Origin: an uncultured Spirochaetales bacterium
GTDB lineage: Bacteria; Spirochaetota; Spirochaetia; Sphaerochaetales; Sphaerochaetaceae
Direction of reading: 5' to 3'
Length of the DNA stretch: 64,000 nucleotides
NCBI GenBank assembly: GCA_949285785.1
Contig: CASEAG010000028.1
Location: forward strand, 62,001 to 126,000
Below are positions 53,717 through 61,793 of this stretch, piece by piece. How positions within the stretch are numbered: the stretch's first letter is position 1; each line of letters opens with the position of its first letter. Below the pieces are notes generated by a model. It saw nothing but the letters and a program-made list of their open reading frames with translations. It ran no database searches and was not told the DNA's origin. The translations under genes and the position numbers were made by a program.

Positions 53717-54339
53717 AGGTGTTCTGCCATTTCTGCGACATCGGCCAGGTGAACACCTACCTGGTCACCGCCGGAGAGAGGGACTGCAAGGCGCTGGTCG
53801 TGGATCCCGGAGACCTGGACAACGGCCTGATAGAGATCATCGAGTCGCACCATCTAGAGGTCGCCGGAATCCTGGTGACGCATGACCATCTGCAGCATGT
53901 GGCGGGAATCGGCAAATACATGAAGATATACCCATGTCCGGTATACTCCTACAGAAGCCGGATCATGGGATTCTCCTCGAATATTCTCAGGGAGACATAT
54001 CGCCTCGACATACAGGGTTTCAGCGTGGATGTGCTCCATGTCGCAGGCCACAGCGACGACTCGCTGGTCTATGTCATCGGCAACGCGATCTTCACAGGCG
54101 ACACCCTTGCTGCCGGACGTGTCTCCTCCACCACCTCGATGAGCGCGAAGGCCACGCTGATACGCAACATAAACGCCAGGATCATGACATACGACGACAA
54201 CTACCTCGTGTTCCCCGGCCATGGATGCCCAACGAAGATCAGAATCGAGCGGATGCTGAACCACGACCTGCTGGAAAGCGAGGTGAGCCTAAGCGAGGAT
54301 CTCTTCCAGGACCCCTCTGATCCTCCGTGGCATTCCTGA
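53713..54339 (+). CDS. metallo-beta-lactamase-fold hydrolase (glyoxalase II-like), atypical metal site
   Basis: A 208-residue MBL-fold protein. The metal motif reads THDHLQHVAG, i.e. H-x-H-x-x-H with Gln where the family has Asp (H-x-H-x-D-H). The other ligands are present: His in HVAGHSDDS, Asp in FTGDTL and His in FPGHG. The loss of the Asp should weaken the second metal site. Its ATG overlaps the pentapeptide stop. The C-terminal 51 nt overlap the end of the rluD-like gene on the other strand. Confidence 0.85.
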   Translation: MKVFCHFCDIGQVNTYLVTAGERDCKALVVDPGDLDNGLIEIIESHHLEVAGILVTHDHLQHVAGIGKYMKIYPCPVYSYRSRIMGFSSNILRETYRLDIQGFSVDVLHVAGHSDDSLVYVIGNAIFTGDTLAAGRVSSTTSMSAKATLIRNINARIMTYDDNYLVFPGHGCPTKIRIERMLNHDLLESEVSLSEDLFQDPSDPPWHS

Positions 54340-55224
54340 ACGGAATGTCATCCTCTCTCCGGTGACCGGGTGGTCGATCGTGAGCGAGAGCGCGTGCAGA
54401 CACAATCCCACGTCCTTGAAGGCGGGATCGGGCCTTGAATACAGCGGATCTCCCACTATGGGGTGTCCGATGCTCTGCATATGGACCCGGATCTGATGTG
54501 TGCGTCCGGTCTCGATGCGTACGCGGAGGAATGCATGCCCCTTTGCCTGGCGCAGGACCGTGTAGTGCGTCACTGCGCTCTTGCCCTTCCTTGAATCAGG
54601 GCTCGTGGCGAACAGCCTGCGGTCCTGTGCCTTCCTGACGATGGGAGCGTCGACCGTGCCCCTTCTCTTCGCGAACAGTCCCTTTACGACCGCTATGTAG
54701 ACCTTCTCGGTGGAATGCAAGGCGAACTGGCTGCAAAGGCTCCTATGAGCCTGGGCCGTCCTGGCGATGACCATCACCCCACTTGTGTCCTTGTCCAGAC
54801 GATGCACGATGCCGGGACGCGGAAGATCCATGGAGGAGACCTCCTCGTCATCCTCGTCGATGCAGGTGCTGAAGTCCTCGCCATAGCGGTGAAGAAGTGC
54901 ATTCACCAGCGTACCCGACCAGTTGCCGGCTCCTGGATGCACCACCATGCCCGCAGGCTTGTCGATGACCAGGATGCTCTCGTCCTCATAGATCACGGAA
55001 AGCGGAATGTCCTCCGGCTGGATGGAATCGAAGACCTCCTCCGTCCATGTGACGCATACATGGTCACCGGGCCTGACGCGGAAGCTCTTCTTGACAGGCC
55101 TGCCTTCCACGATGATCGAGGTGTCGGGAAGTGAGAACACGGAACGCGGCACCAGATCTCCCGAGGCCCTGTCCACTCGCCCCTCATAGGAGCAGATGAA
55201 GCTTTCGGTACGCTGTCTGGTCAC
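54289..55224 (-). CDS. RluD-family RNA pseudouridine synthase
   Basis: A 311-residue pseudouridine synthase. A short S4-like N-terminal domain (about 15-75) precedes the catalytic domain with HRLDKDTSG (catalytic Asp), KPAGMVVHPG and the GRTHQIRVHM motif. Members modify 23S rRNA (RluC/D) or tRNA; the exact target cannot be read from the sequence. It overlaps the gene upstream by 4 nt and converges, overlapping, with the MBL gene. Confidence 0.92.
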   Translation of the reverse strand: MTRQRTESFICSYEGRVDRASGDLVPRSVFSLPDTSIIVEGRPVKKSFRVRPGDHVCVTWTEEVFDSIQPEDIPLSVIYEDESILVIDKPAGMVVHPGAGNWSGTLVNALLHRYGEDFSTCIDEDDEEVSSMDLPRPGIVHRLDKDTSGVMVIARTAQAHRSLCSQFALHSTEKVYIAVVKGLFAKRRGTVDAPIVRKAQDRRLFATSPDSRKGKSAVTHYTVLRQAKGHAFLRVRIETGRTHQIRVHMQSIGHPIVGDPLYSRPDPAFKDVGLCLHALSLTIDHPVTGERMTFRSGMPRRIRGVLEEILA

Positions 55225-55550
55225 TCGCCCCTGACCTCCCCTATGATCCAGTCGGCAGTCGAGATCGTCAGAGACAGCCCGCCGGCCATCAGCAGCTGCC
55301 AGCCGAAGGCCTCTATCGGCGACTCGGCGCCGACCCAGCCCACATACTCCATCAGGTTCCAGGCAAGCATCGCCACGGGAAACGTGATCACCATGGAGCC
55401 GAAGAATATGCTCTCGGCACGGCGAAGCTTCATCGTCCAGATCGGGAACTCCTCCTCCCCGTAGGGCTCATAGGAGAGCTCGGCCTCGGCCATGAGCGGA
55501 CTGATGGTCAAGGCTGCAATAAGGATGATGGCAAGCAGTCTTCTAGGCAT
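55221..55550 (-). CDS. small exported/membrane protein of unknown function
   Basis: A 109-residue protein with a signal peptide (MPRRLLAIILIAALTISPLMA), a short acidic mature start, and two later hydrophobic segments (SMVITFPVAMLAWNL, LLMAGGLSLTIS). It overlaps both neighbours (4 and 8 nt) in an operon with the PLP protein and the pseudouridine synthase. No family recognised. Confidence 0.75.
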   Translation of the reverse strand: MPRRLLAIILIAALTISPLMAEAELSYEPYGEEEFPIWTMKLRRAESIFFGSMVITFPVAMLAWNLMEYVGWVGAESPIEAFGWQLLMAGGLSLTISTADWIIGEVRGE

Positions 55551-56229
55551 CGTAGCTCCTCATGCCGAATATCGCGGTGCCGATGCGCACCTCGCTGCTG
55601 CCTTCGCGTATGGCAATCTCGTAGTCAGCGCTCATGCCCATGCTCAGGACCTCCAGTCCAAGCCCCATCCTGTTCAGTCTGTCGAACAGCCCCCTGGTGT
55701 ACCTGAACGCGCTTGTGATCCTCTCCACATCCCCGCCGAGAGGACCGACTGTCATGAGCCCTGCCAGATGGATATGCGGGCAGTCGGCCAGATGGGCCAC
55801 GGCTTCCATCAAGGAGACCTCGTCCACGAAGCCCGACTTCTGCGCCTCGCCTGAGGAGTTGATCTCGAAGAGGACGTCCATCGTCCGGCCTGTGGAGGCC
55901 AGATCGTGCTCGATCGCATCCATCAGCGGTATCGAGTCGACGCTGTCTATGCGGTCGACGAGCGGGATGACCTTTCTTACCTTGTTGCGCTGAAGATGAC
56001 CTATGAGACAGAGCGTCATGCCATCCGGCCTCTGGCCGGGTGGCGGGAACTTGGCGGCGATCTCCTGCACGCGGTTCTCGCCGAAAAGGCGCTGCCCCTG
56101 TGCATACGCCTCCATGACCGCCTCATACGGATGCGTCTTGCTCACCGCCATGAGAAGGACCTCGCCCGCCCTGCCGCAGGCCCGGGCACAGGAGTCCACC
56201 TTGTCAAGCACACCTTTCACATCAACCAT
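55543..56229 (-). CDS. yggS: pyridoxal-phosphate homeostasis protein (YggS/PLPBP)
   Basis: A 228-residue PLP-binding TIM-barrel protein that regulates PLP and amino-acid pools and has no known enzymatic activity. The PLP Lys is in MAVSKTHPYEAV, with FGENRVQEIAAKF, FEINSSGEAQKSGF and the SMGMSADYEIAI phosphate site. It lies 3 nt after the gene upstream. The symbol follows the E. coli name. Confidence 0.94.
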   Translation of the reverse strand: MVDVKGVLDKVDSCARACGRAGEVLLMAVSKTHPYEAVMEAYAQGQRLFGENRVQEIAAKFPPPGQRPDGMTLCLIGHLQRNKVRKVIPLVDRIDSVDSIPLMDAIEHDLASTGRTMDVLFEINSSGEAQKSGFVDEVSLMEAVAHLADCPHIHLAGLMTVGPLGGDVERITSAFRYTRGLFDRLNRMGLGLEVLSMGMSADYEIAIREGSSEVRIGTAIFGMRSYDA

Positions 56230-56232
56230 GGA

Positions 56233-57057
56233 TCAGGCTCCCTTCCTCGCGTTCCTCTTCGCGGCCTTTGCGGCGGCACGCTCCTCGCGATGCGCCCTGG
56301 CGACCTTCTCGAAGTTGTCCTTCATGAGCTCGAAGGAACGTCTGTAGTCATCGGTCTTGACGGTGAGCGACGGGTTGGAGACGAAGTAGTGTCTGGTCTT
56401 CGCGTAGAATGCCCTCCTCTTCTCCTCTGCCTCCGCCTTCCAGCGCGCACTGGCCTCGGCAAGACTGTCGGCGGACAGGCTCCTCCTGATGAGGGCCAGA
56501 CGGTCGTCCAGATCCTTCTTGGTCTTCTCTATCTCGAGCATCGCGGCCTTGAACTGGCTCATCCTGCTTACGGACACGGCACTGTCAGCGGACATGATCG
56601 CGACCACGACCAGAGAGAGTATCTCGATGGTCGTGGAGCTGAATGAGCTTATGAATTCGTATATCGGGTCGTTTATGACGTAGACGAGCACCAGACACAG
56701 CAGACCGAAGAGCGTCGAGTTGAGGGCGCACACCCTGCCGTTGATGTTCAGCGGATAGGTCGAATAGTCCCAGAGCTTGACCTTGAAGATCTTCTCAAGA
56801 GCAAACGAGGTGACGTATTCCAATGCGCTGGTGATCAGGACGCCGAGTATGAACACGAGCGGCCAGCTGGAACGATAGGGTTCTAGCAGCACTATGACGA
56901 ACGTGGCGCCGAATCCGTAGATCGGCAGATATGGCCCGAACAGGAAGCCCCTGTTGACGAACCTTCTCTTCGGAATCGAGCAGTAGACGACTTCACACAC
57001 CCATCCGAGCAGGGAGTAGATGAAGAATGTCAGGACAATGGTATCTACGCTGTACAC
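56233..57057 (-). CDS. type IV putative ABC-transporter membrane protein (CmpB family)
   Basis: A 274-residue protein with about five to six N-terminal helices (VDTIVLTFFIYSLLGWVCEVVYCS) matching the putative ABC-transporter type IV (PF06541) family, followed from about residue 180 by a charged coiled-coil tail rich in Lys/Arg/Ala. Start GTG 57057 has GGAGG 6 nt upstream; the frame reaches through the tRNA gene upstream and must be shorter than the open frame. Function unknown. Confidence 0.75.
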   Translation of the reverse strand: MYSVDTIVLTFFIYSLLGWVCEVVYCSIPKRRFVNRGFLFGPYLPIYGFGATFVIVLLEPYRSSWPLVFILGVLITSALEYVTSFALEKIFKVKLWDYSTYPLNINGRVCALNSTLFGLLCLVLVYVINDPIYEFISSFSSTTIEILSLVVVAIMSADSAVSVSRMSQFKAAMLEIEKTKKDLDDRLALIRRSLSADSLAEASARWKAEAEEKRRAFYAKTRHYFVSNPSLTVKTDDYRRSFELMKDNFEKVARAHREERAAAKAAKRNARKGA

Positions 57058-57135
57058 ACCGGACCTCCTTTCAAGACAGAAGAGAGCCAAGGCATCCCCC
57101 TGGCTCTCCTCCCCCTTCAATGATACTACACACTC

Positions 57136-57207
57136 TGGAGGATACAAGGATTGAACTTGTGACATCCTGCTTGTAAGGCAGGCGCTCTCCCGCTGAGCTA
57201 ATCCTCC
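57136..57207 (-). tRNA. tRNA-Val (anticodon UAC)
   Basis: A 72-nt cloverleaf: acceptor GGAGGAT/ATCCTCC, D arm GCTC-AGCGGGA-GAGC, anticodon stem CCTGC/GCAGG with loop CTTACAA (anticodon TAC), and T arm with the GTTCAATCC loop. The 3' CCA is not encoded. Confidence 0.97.
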
Positions 57208-57233
57208 GCAATTCGTCGTCTGTGACGTGATGA

Positions 57234-57262
57234 AAGCTAGCAGACATGCCCTCTTTGGTCAA
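57234..57262 (-). promoter_or_regulatory. promoter of the tRNA-Val gene
   Basis: Minus-strand TTGACC (57262-57257), 17-nt spacer, extended -10 TGC-TAGCTT (57239-57234); start about 20 nt before the tRNA 5' end. Confidence 0.8.
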
Positions 57263-57380
57263 TAGACGGCTCCTGTAGAGCGATATGGCGGCCCATGGAT
57301 GTCACCCGTCTGGAATTCCGTCGACATGATGCAGGAATGCTCCATTGTCCGAAACGGCAGAAGATATGGTATGCAGGTGT

Positions 57381-57620
57381 ATGGACAGGATACCAGGGCA
57401 GGAGGAGGCATTCCTCTTCAACAGGAGAAACTTCGCATCCCTCGTGAACAGCATCTGCTACAAGGGCAGGAAGAAGGTGACAAGCGACGAGCTGACGCTG
57501 GTCGAGGAGAAGATCCTAGACGACGATGCGCTCAGGCTCATCTTCCCCCGCTACATCCGGTGTGTGACGATGCACAGCAGCCACGGCGACATAAAGCTCA
57601 TACAGCTCAGCCGTCCCTGA
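57381..57620 (+). CDS. small hypothetical protein
   Basis: A 79-residue basic protein (MDRIPGQEEAFLFNRR...) with codon use like the neighbours and well-spaced helices and strands (FASLVNSICYKGRKK, LRLIFPRYIRCVTMH). The ATG has no good Shine-Dalgarno; an earlier in-frame TTG (57345) and ATG (57366) are alternatives. It ends 42 nt before the MATE gene. No family recognised. Confidence 0.55.
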   Translation: MDRIPGQEEAFLFNRRNFASLVNSICYKGRKKVTSDELTLVEEKILDDDALRLIFPRYIRCVTMHSSHGDIKLIQLSRP

Positions 57621-57626
57621 TGCATG

Positions 57627-57656
57627 ATGACATTCGTCTGGATGGTGTGCTATCAC
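57627..57656 (+). promoter_or_regulatory. promoter of the MATE gene (leaderless start)
   Basis: ATGACA (57627-57632), an 18-nt spacer and TGC-TATCAC (57651-57656); the ATG follows 6 nt later. Confidence 0.5.
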
Positions 57657-57662
57657 TAGCTC

Positions 57663-59048
57663 ATGACCAGTGAACGCATGGCACTCTTCGAGACCGAGAG
57701 GATATCCACGGCGATTCTCAAGCTCGCCATTCCGACGGTGCTCTCATCGCTCGTGATGACGCTGTATTCGCTCGCCGACACGTTCTTCGTCGGCATGCTG
57801 AACGACAGCATCCAGAACGCGGCAGTCACCCTCTCCGCCCCGGTGCTGCTGGCCTTCAATGCGGTCAACAACCTCTTCGGAGTCGGAGGCTCGTCGATGA
57901 TGAGCCGCTCGCTAGGCCGGAAGGACTACCAGAGTGCATACAAAAGCTCGGCATTCAGCTTCTACAGCTCGATTGTCGCAGGTCTGTTCTTCTCCTCTCT
58001 CGCGTTCTTCTTCAACGACCAGCTGCTGACCGTTGTCGGATCTGATGCATCGACAATGGATGCGACGCGCGCCTACCTGAAATGGACAGTCGTATACGGA
58101 GCGACACCAGCCATCCTGAACGTCGTGATGGCCTATCTCGTCAGGGCCGAGGGAAGCGCGATGCACGCCAGCATCGGCACGATGACCGGATGTCTGCTCA
58201 ACATCGTGCTCGATCCAATCTTCGTTCTTCCGCAGTTCATCGGCATGGGTGCGGAAGGGGCAGGACTGGCCACATTCATCTCGAACTGCGTCGCCGTATG
58301 CTACTTCCTCGTCCTGATCGTGTACAGGAGGAAGTACACATACGTCTCGATCGACCCCAGACGCGTGTCGCTTCAAAGGTTTATTGTCCTCGGGGTATGC
58401 GCCGTCGGGGTTCCGGCATCCATACAGAACCTGCTGAACGTCACCGGCATGACGCTGCTGAACAACCTCACCTCGGCCCATGGAGCCGACGCCGTCGCCG
58501 CGATGGGCATCGCGCAGAGGCTGAACAATGTGCCGTTCAGCATAGCAAGCGGCTTCACGCAGGGGCTGATGCCTCTGGTCAGCTACAACTACGCAAGCGG
58601 AAACCACAGGAGGATGAGGGACGGCATCGTGTTCTCCGCAAAGGTGGTCGTCGCGATCCTTCTGGCCATCGCCCTCTCCTACTTCCTCTTCAGCGGCTTC
58701 TTCATCTCGCTGTTCATGAGCGATGAGGAGGTGGTCGCATACGGCACGCGCTTCCTGCACGGCTTCGCGCTCGGCATCCCGCTGCTGGGCATCGACTTCC
58801 TTGCAGTCGCGGTGTTCCAGGCCGTAGGCAAGGGGCTTTATTCTTTCCTCTTCGCCATCACGAGGAAGATCGTGCTCGAGATCCCCGCGATAATCCTGCT
58901 GAACATGCTCTTCCCGCTCTACGGCCTCGCGTACTCGCAGTTCGCCGCCGAGATCTTCATGGCCGTCATTGCAGTCGTTACTCTGGTCCGGCTGATCGGA
59001 GGACTGACGAGAAGACGGGAGAGCGCCGACTCATCACAGACGACCTGA
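57663..59048 (+). CDS. MATE-family multidrug/cation antiporter
   Basis: A 461-residue membrane protein with twelve helices in two halves, containing typical MATE segments (KLAIPTVLSSLVMTLYSLADTFFV; GSAMHASIGTMTGCLLNIVLDPIFV; FTQGLMPLVSYNY). MATE exporters expel drugs or metabolites with Na+ or H+ influx. The ATG lies exactly 6 nt after a -10 box with no Shine-Dalgarno, so the mRNA appears leaderless. Its last 15 nt overlap the end of pdxA. Confidence 0.95.
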   Translation: MTSERMALFETERISTAILKLAIPTVLSSLVMTLYSLADTFFVGMLNDSIQNAAVTLSAPVLLAFNAVNNLFGVGGSSMMSRSLGRKDYQSAYKSSAFSFYSSIVAGLFFSSLAFFFNDQLLTVVGSDASTMDATRAYLKWTVVYGATPAILNVVMAYLVRAEGSAMHASIGTMTGCLLNIVLDPIFVLPQFIGMGAEGAGLATFISNCVAVCYFLVLIVYRRKYTYVSIDPRRVSLQRFIVLGVCAVGVPASIQNLLNVTGMTLLNNLTSAHGADAVAAMGIAQRLNNVPFSIASGFTQGLMPLVSYNYASGNHRRMRDGIVFSAKVVVAILLAIALSYFLFSGFFISLFMSDEEVVAYGTRFLHGFALGIPLLGIDFLAVAVFQAVGKGLYSFLFAITRKIVLEIPAIILLNMLFPLYGLAYSQFAAEIFMAVIAVVTLVRLIGGLTRRRESADSSQTT

Positions 59049-60008
59049 TAGACCGTCCTCATACGCCAGGGCGTGCGACAGCGTCTCCACCATCCCCGTC
59101 TCGTCGGCCATCCCCTTTCCCGCGATGTCGAATGCGGTTCCGTGATCCACCGAGAGGCGAAGCACCTTCATGCCGAGCGTGACGCTGATCGTCCTGTCGA
59201 AGTCGTACGTCTTCGTCGCTATGTGGCCCTGGTCATGATAGAGCGAGAGCACAGCGCTGTAACGCCCCTTCAGACACTGGTGGAAGACGCTGTCCGCACC
59301 GACCGGTCCCACAACGTCCAATCCGCGGCTCCTGCACTGTGACACGGCGGCCTCTATGCACCTCTCCTCGTCACCGAACAGTCCATGCTCCCCGCAGTGA
59401 GGATTGAGGCCGGCGACGGCGAACGTCCCTTTCACACCAAGCTTCTCCAGCTCGCGGATGCATCTGGGGATATAGTCCATCAGACGCCCGTAGGTCACCA
59501 TGCGGCATGCCTCGACGAGGGAGACGTGGCGGGACAGGAAGAATACGCGAAGGTCATACACCTGGAACATCGTCAGAGGATCGTCGCAGCCTGTCAGCGA
59601 AGCGAAGATCTCGGTATGCCCGATATGTGGTATGCCGGCAAGACGGAGTGAGACCTTGTTCAAAGGGGCCGTGCATACGCATGACAGACGGCCCGCCATG
59701 GCATCGGCGACGGCCCTGGCAATGCAATCATATGCCGCCTGGCCGCACTCGGCGCTCTCGACGCCATAGCGGAACGAAGACATGTCGGGCCCACCTGTAT
59801 CGAAGACGTTGATGACACCCTTGACGGTCGCGAGGTTCCCGTCGAGCAGGTTGACATCCCTGGAGGGCACCCCGGCGATCCCCATCGCCTTCCTCACGAC
59901 ATCGGCGCCGCCGTAGACGACGAAACGGGATGTGTCAAATCTTTCCAGGGCCTTGAGGACGATCTCCGGCCCGATGCCGGCCGCATCTCCTATCGTGATT
60001 GCGATCAT
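59034..60008 (-). CDS. pdxA: 4-hydroxythreonine-4-phosphate dehydrogenase (PdxA family)
   Basis: A 324-residue zinc dehydrogenase. Seen are ITIGDAAGIGPEIV, CTAPLNKVSL with IPHIGHTEIF (His ligands), AGLNPHCGEHG, and LYHDQGHIATK near the C-terminus. PdxA makes a pyridoxal-phosphate precursor; close PdxA2 relatives act on D-threonate phosphates, and no other pdx gene is nearby, so the paralogue is possible. AGGAGG precedes the ATG and TACAAT is a likely -10. Confidence 0.9.
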   Translation of the reverse strand: MIAITIGDAAGIGPEIVLKALERFDTSRFVVYGGADVVRKAMGIAGVPSRDVNLLDGNLATVKGVINVFDTGGPDMSSFRYGVESAECGQAAYDCIARAVADAMAGRLSCVCTAPLNKVSLRLAGIPHIGHTEIFASLTGCDDPLTMFQVYDLRVFFLSRHVSLVEACRMVTYGRLMDYIPRCIRELEKLGVKGTFAVAGLNPHCGEHGLFGDEERCIEAAVSQCRSRGLDVVGPVGADSVFHQCLKGRYSAVLSLYHDQGHIATKTYDFDRTISVTLGMKVLRLSVDHGTAFDIAGKGMADETGMVETLSHALAYEDGLSGRL

Positions 60009-60117
60009 CTTGCATCCTCCTGGGCGACAATTGTATCAGAAAAGATGCTTAGCAGCACATATCGCGGCTCCCATGAAGTCCGGATCCGGGGTAGAATGGA
60101 AACGGGAGGATACTGGC

Positions 60118-60435
60118 ATGGAAGACGACAGAAGCAGGACGACTCTTCACCAGATGGAGACGGCAAGCCTCGTATGCGGAGTGCTTTCGATAGTATTCTA
60201 CTTTCTCTCGCTCGGCTTCGTCTCGATGATTCTCGGCATCGTCGCGATCGTCCTTGGCAACAGATGCAGAAGGCAGGGAGGATCGGTGACAGGATTCGTA
60301 TGCGGAATCATAGGCACGTCCCTCGGCGTCCTGATGGTGCTGGAGGCCCTCATGATACTCATCGGGCTCAGGCCGTTCATCGACTCGCTGTTCGACCTCT
60401 TCCTCCATACGCACCACAGCATGCGCCTGGTCTGA
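60118..60435 (+). CDS. small membrane protein (DUF4190-like)
   Basis: A 105-residue protein with two helices (ASLVCGVLSIVFYFLSLGFVSMILGIVAIVLGN and TGFVCGIIGTSLGVLMVLEALMILI) separated by a basic loop (RCRRQGG), the layout of DUF4190. GGGAGG precedes the ATG, and TAGAAT lies further upstream. Function unknown. Confidence 0.8.
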   Translation: MEDDRSRTTLHQMETASLVCGVLSIVFYFLSLGFVSMILGIVAIVLGNRCRRQGGSVTGFVCGIIGTSLGVLMVLEALMILIGLRPFIDSLFDLFLHTHHSMRLV

Positions 60436-60443
60436 CAAAAAGC

Positions 60444-60473
60444 TTGACAGTTTCCAGAAACCGCCCTTAGCAT
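60444..60473 (+). promoter_or_regulatory. strong promoter of the candidate RNA
   Basis: TTGACA (60444-60449) matches the -35 consensus; an 18-nt spacer and TAGCAT (60468-60473) follow. The predicted start is near 60480. No open frame follows. Confidence 0.7.
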
Positions 60474-60479
60474 GAGGGT

Positions 60480-60663
60480 GTAGAGAGGCAGGGAGGAGAA
60501 CAGGTCCCAGCAGCCTGGAATGAAAAGCATCAGATGGCCCGTCGAGGAGCGTAACCCTCATCAGGAAAGCCAGATGCGGACAGACGGAAAAAAGGCTGCC
60601 AGAACGGACAGGGCTCCTTCGGAACAAAGAACGAGAAAAGAACACAACCACTGCCTCTTGTAC
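60480..60663 (+). ncRNA. candidate structured RNA of about 180 nt
   Basis: The intergenic sequence after the promoter can fold into a closed structure. A terminal stem pairs AGAGGCAG (60484-60491) with CTGCCTCT (60651-60658), extended by GTA/TAC. An inner stem pairs GCAGCC (60510-60515) with GGCTGC (60594-60599), and an apical stem pairs GCATC (60527-60531) with GATGC (60573-60577) with an inner GAGG/CCTC hairpin. The large internal loops and size recall 6S RNA, but no family was confirmed; RNase P, SRP and tmRNA motifs are absent. Confidence 0.45.
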
Positions 60664-60670
60664 AGATGAG

Positions 60671-60719
60671 GGCCCGGACTTCCGGAGCCGCCCAGGCGGT
60701 CAGAGGATGTTTCCGGGCC
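60671..60719 (+). terminator. compound hairpin after the candidate RNA
   Basis: GGCCCGGA and TCCGGGCC form an 8-bp stem enclosing a second CCGCC/GGCGG hairpin; GTATTTCG follows, a weak U-tract. Confidence 0.5.
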
Positions 60720-60752
60720 GTATTTCGTCTACCACAAATCGAGACAATCTGC

Positions 60753-60758
60753 TAACAT
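60753..60758 (+). promoter_or_regulatory. extended -10 of azlCD
   Basis: TGC-TAACAT, 32 nt before the azlC-like ATG; no convincing -35. Confidence 0.4.
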
Positions 60759-60790
60759 GCCACTCTGTCGCAGACAAGGGAGGCGTTTTC

Positions 60791-61492
60791 ATGGACGGCG
60801 GAGAATCCGGAAGACTCATGCAGTATGTATCCGGTCTGAAGGCCGGACTGCCAGTGCTCTTCGGCTTCGTACCGGTCGGCATCGCCTATGCCGTGCTTGC
60901 CTCGCAGGCGGGATTCTCCCCTCTCGAGACCATGCTCATGTCCATGACCGTCTTCGCCGGGGCGAGCCAGATAATGGCCGTGGGGATGTACGCCCAGGGA
61001 GCCGGAATCGTCGCGATAGCCATCACGACATTCATACTGAATCTCAGGCACCTGATCATGAGCACATGCGTGATGAACCGCATGAAGGGCACGTCAACAC
61101 CACTCAGGCTCCTGGCCTCCTTCTTCGTGACGGACGAGTCCTTCGCCATATTCACGACCCTCGAGGAGAAGAGGTGCACCATATGGTTCTATCTGGGCAT
61201 GGTGACTCTCACCTGGTCCAGCTGGCAGCTTGGCGGCCTGATGGGAATCCTCGCCTCCGGCATGCTCCCATCAATCGTCACAGCCAGCTTCGGCATCGCA
61301 CTGTACGCCATGTTCATCTCGCTTCTCATGCCAAATCTCAGGGGAAACGCGAGACTTGCTCTCCTGGTCGTCATGACGGCATGCATGAACACGGTGCTCT
61401 CCTTCTTCATGGATTCAAGCTGGGCATTGATCGCTTCCACACTGGTCTGTGCGTTCATGGGCGTCTTCTTCGTCGACACGGGGGATGAATGA
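60791..61492 (+). CDS. azlC: AzlC-family branched-chain amino-acid exporter, large subunit
   Basis: A 233-residue membrane protein with about six to seven helices. Family segments are seen: GLKAGLPVLFGFVPVGIAYAV, FAGASQIMAVGM and LNLRHLIMS. With AzlD it exports branched-chain amino acids or their analogues. ATG 60791 follows GGGAGG; a longer frame upstream lies in the promoter. The next gene overlaps or abuts it. Confidence 0.9.
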   Translation: MDGGESGRLMQYVSGLKAGLPVLFGFVPVGIAYAVLASQAGFSPLETMLMSMTVFAGASQIMAVGMYAQGAGIVAIAITTFILNLRHLIMSTCVMNRMKGTSTPLRLLASFFVTDESFAIFTTLEEKRCTIWFYLGMVTLTWSSWQLGGLMGILASGMLPSIVTASFGIALYAMFISLLMPNLRGNARLALLVVMTACMNTVLSFFMDSSWALIASTLVCAFMGVFFVDTGDE

Positions 61493-61493
61493 A

Positions 61494-61793
61494 ATGGAAA
61501 GGATGATTCTCATTGCGGCGATGGTCGTCGTGACATTCATACCGCGTGCGATTCCCGCTGCGCTTATAGAGAAGATGAAGTTCCCGAAGAAGGTGGAGAA
61601 GTTCCTGAATCTCATCCCCTACACCGCCATGGCTTCGCTCATCTTCCCGGGCATCCTCACCGTGGACGGCTCGAATGTGCTCATAGGTCTTCTTGGAGGG
61701 GTTGCCGCCGCTGTGCTTGCATACCTGAGAGCGCCCCTGATCATGTGCGTCGTCTCGGCCATTGTGGTCGACATGCTGCTCTACCTCATCTGA
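61494..61793 (+). CDS. azlD: AzlD-family small subunit
   Basis: A 99-residue membrane protein with four helices, typical of AzlD (VVTFIPRAIPAALI, FLNLIPYTAMASLIFPGIL). The ATG at 61494 is 9 nt after GGGGG; an ATG at 61485 overlapping azlC is an alternative. It is coupled to azlC. Confidence 0.9.
   Translation: MERMILIAAMVVVTFIPRAIPAALIEKMKFPKKVEKFLNLIPYTAMASLIFPGILTVDGSNVLIGLLGGVAAAVLAYLRAPLIMCVVSAIVVDMLLYLI

Noticed and set aside
57058-57165. N-terminal extension of the type IV ABC-like protein
   Set aside because: The frame runs through the T and anticodon arms of tRNA-Val; GTG 57057 with GGAGG is the credible start.
60480-60663. SRP (4.5S) RNA or RNase P RNA at this place
   Set aside because: CAGGTCC and AGCAGCC recall the SRP apical domain but the GGAAGGA part between is missing; the RNase P core GAGGAAAGTCC is also absent.
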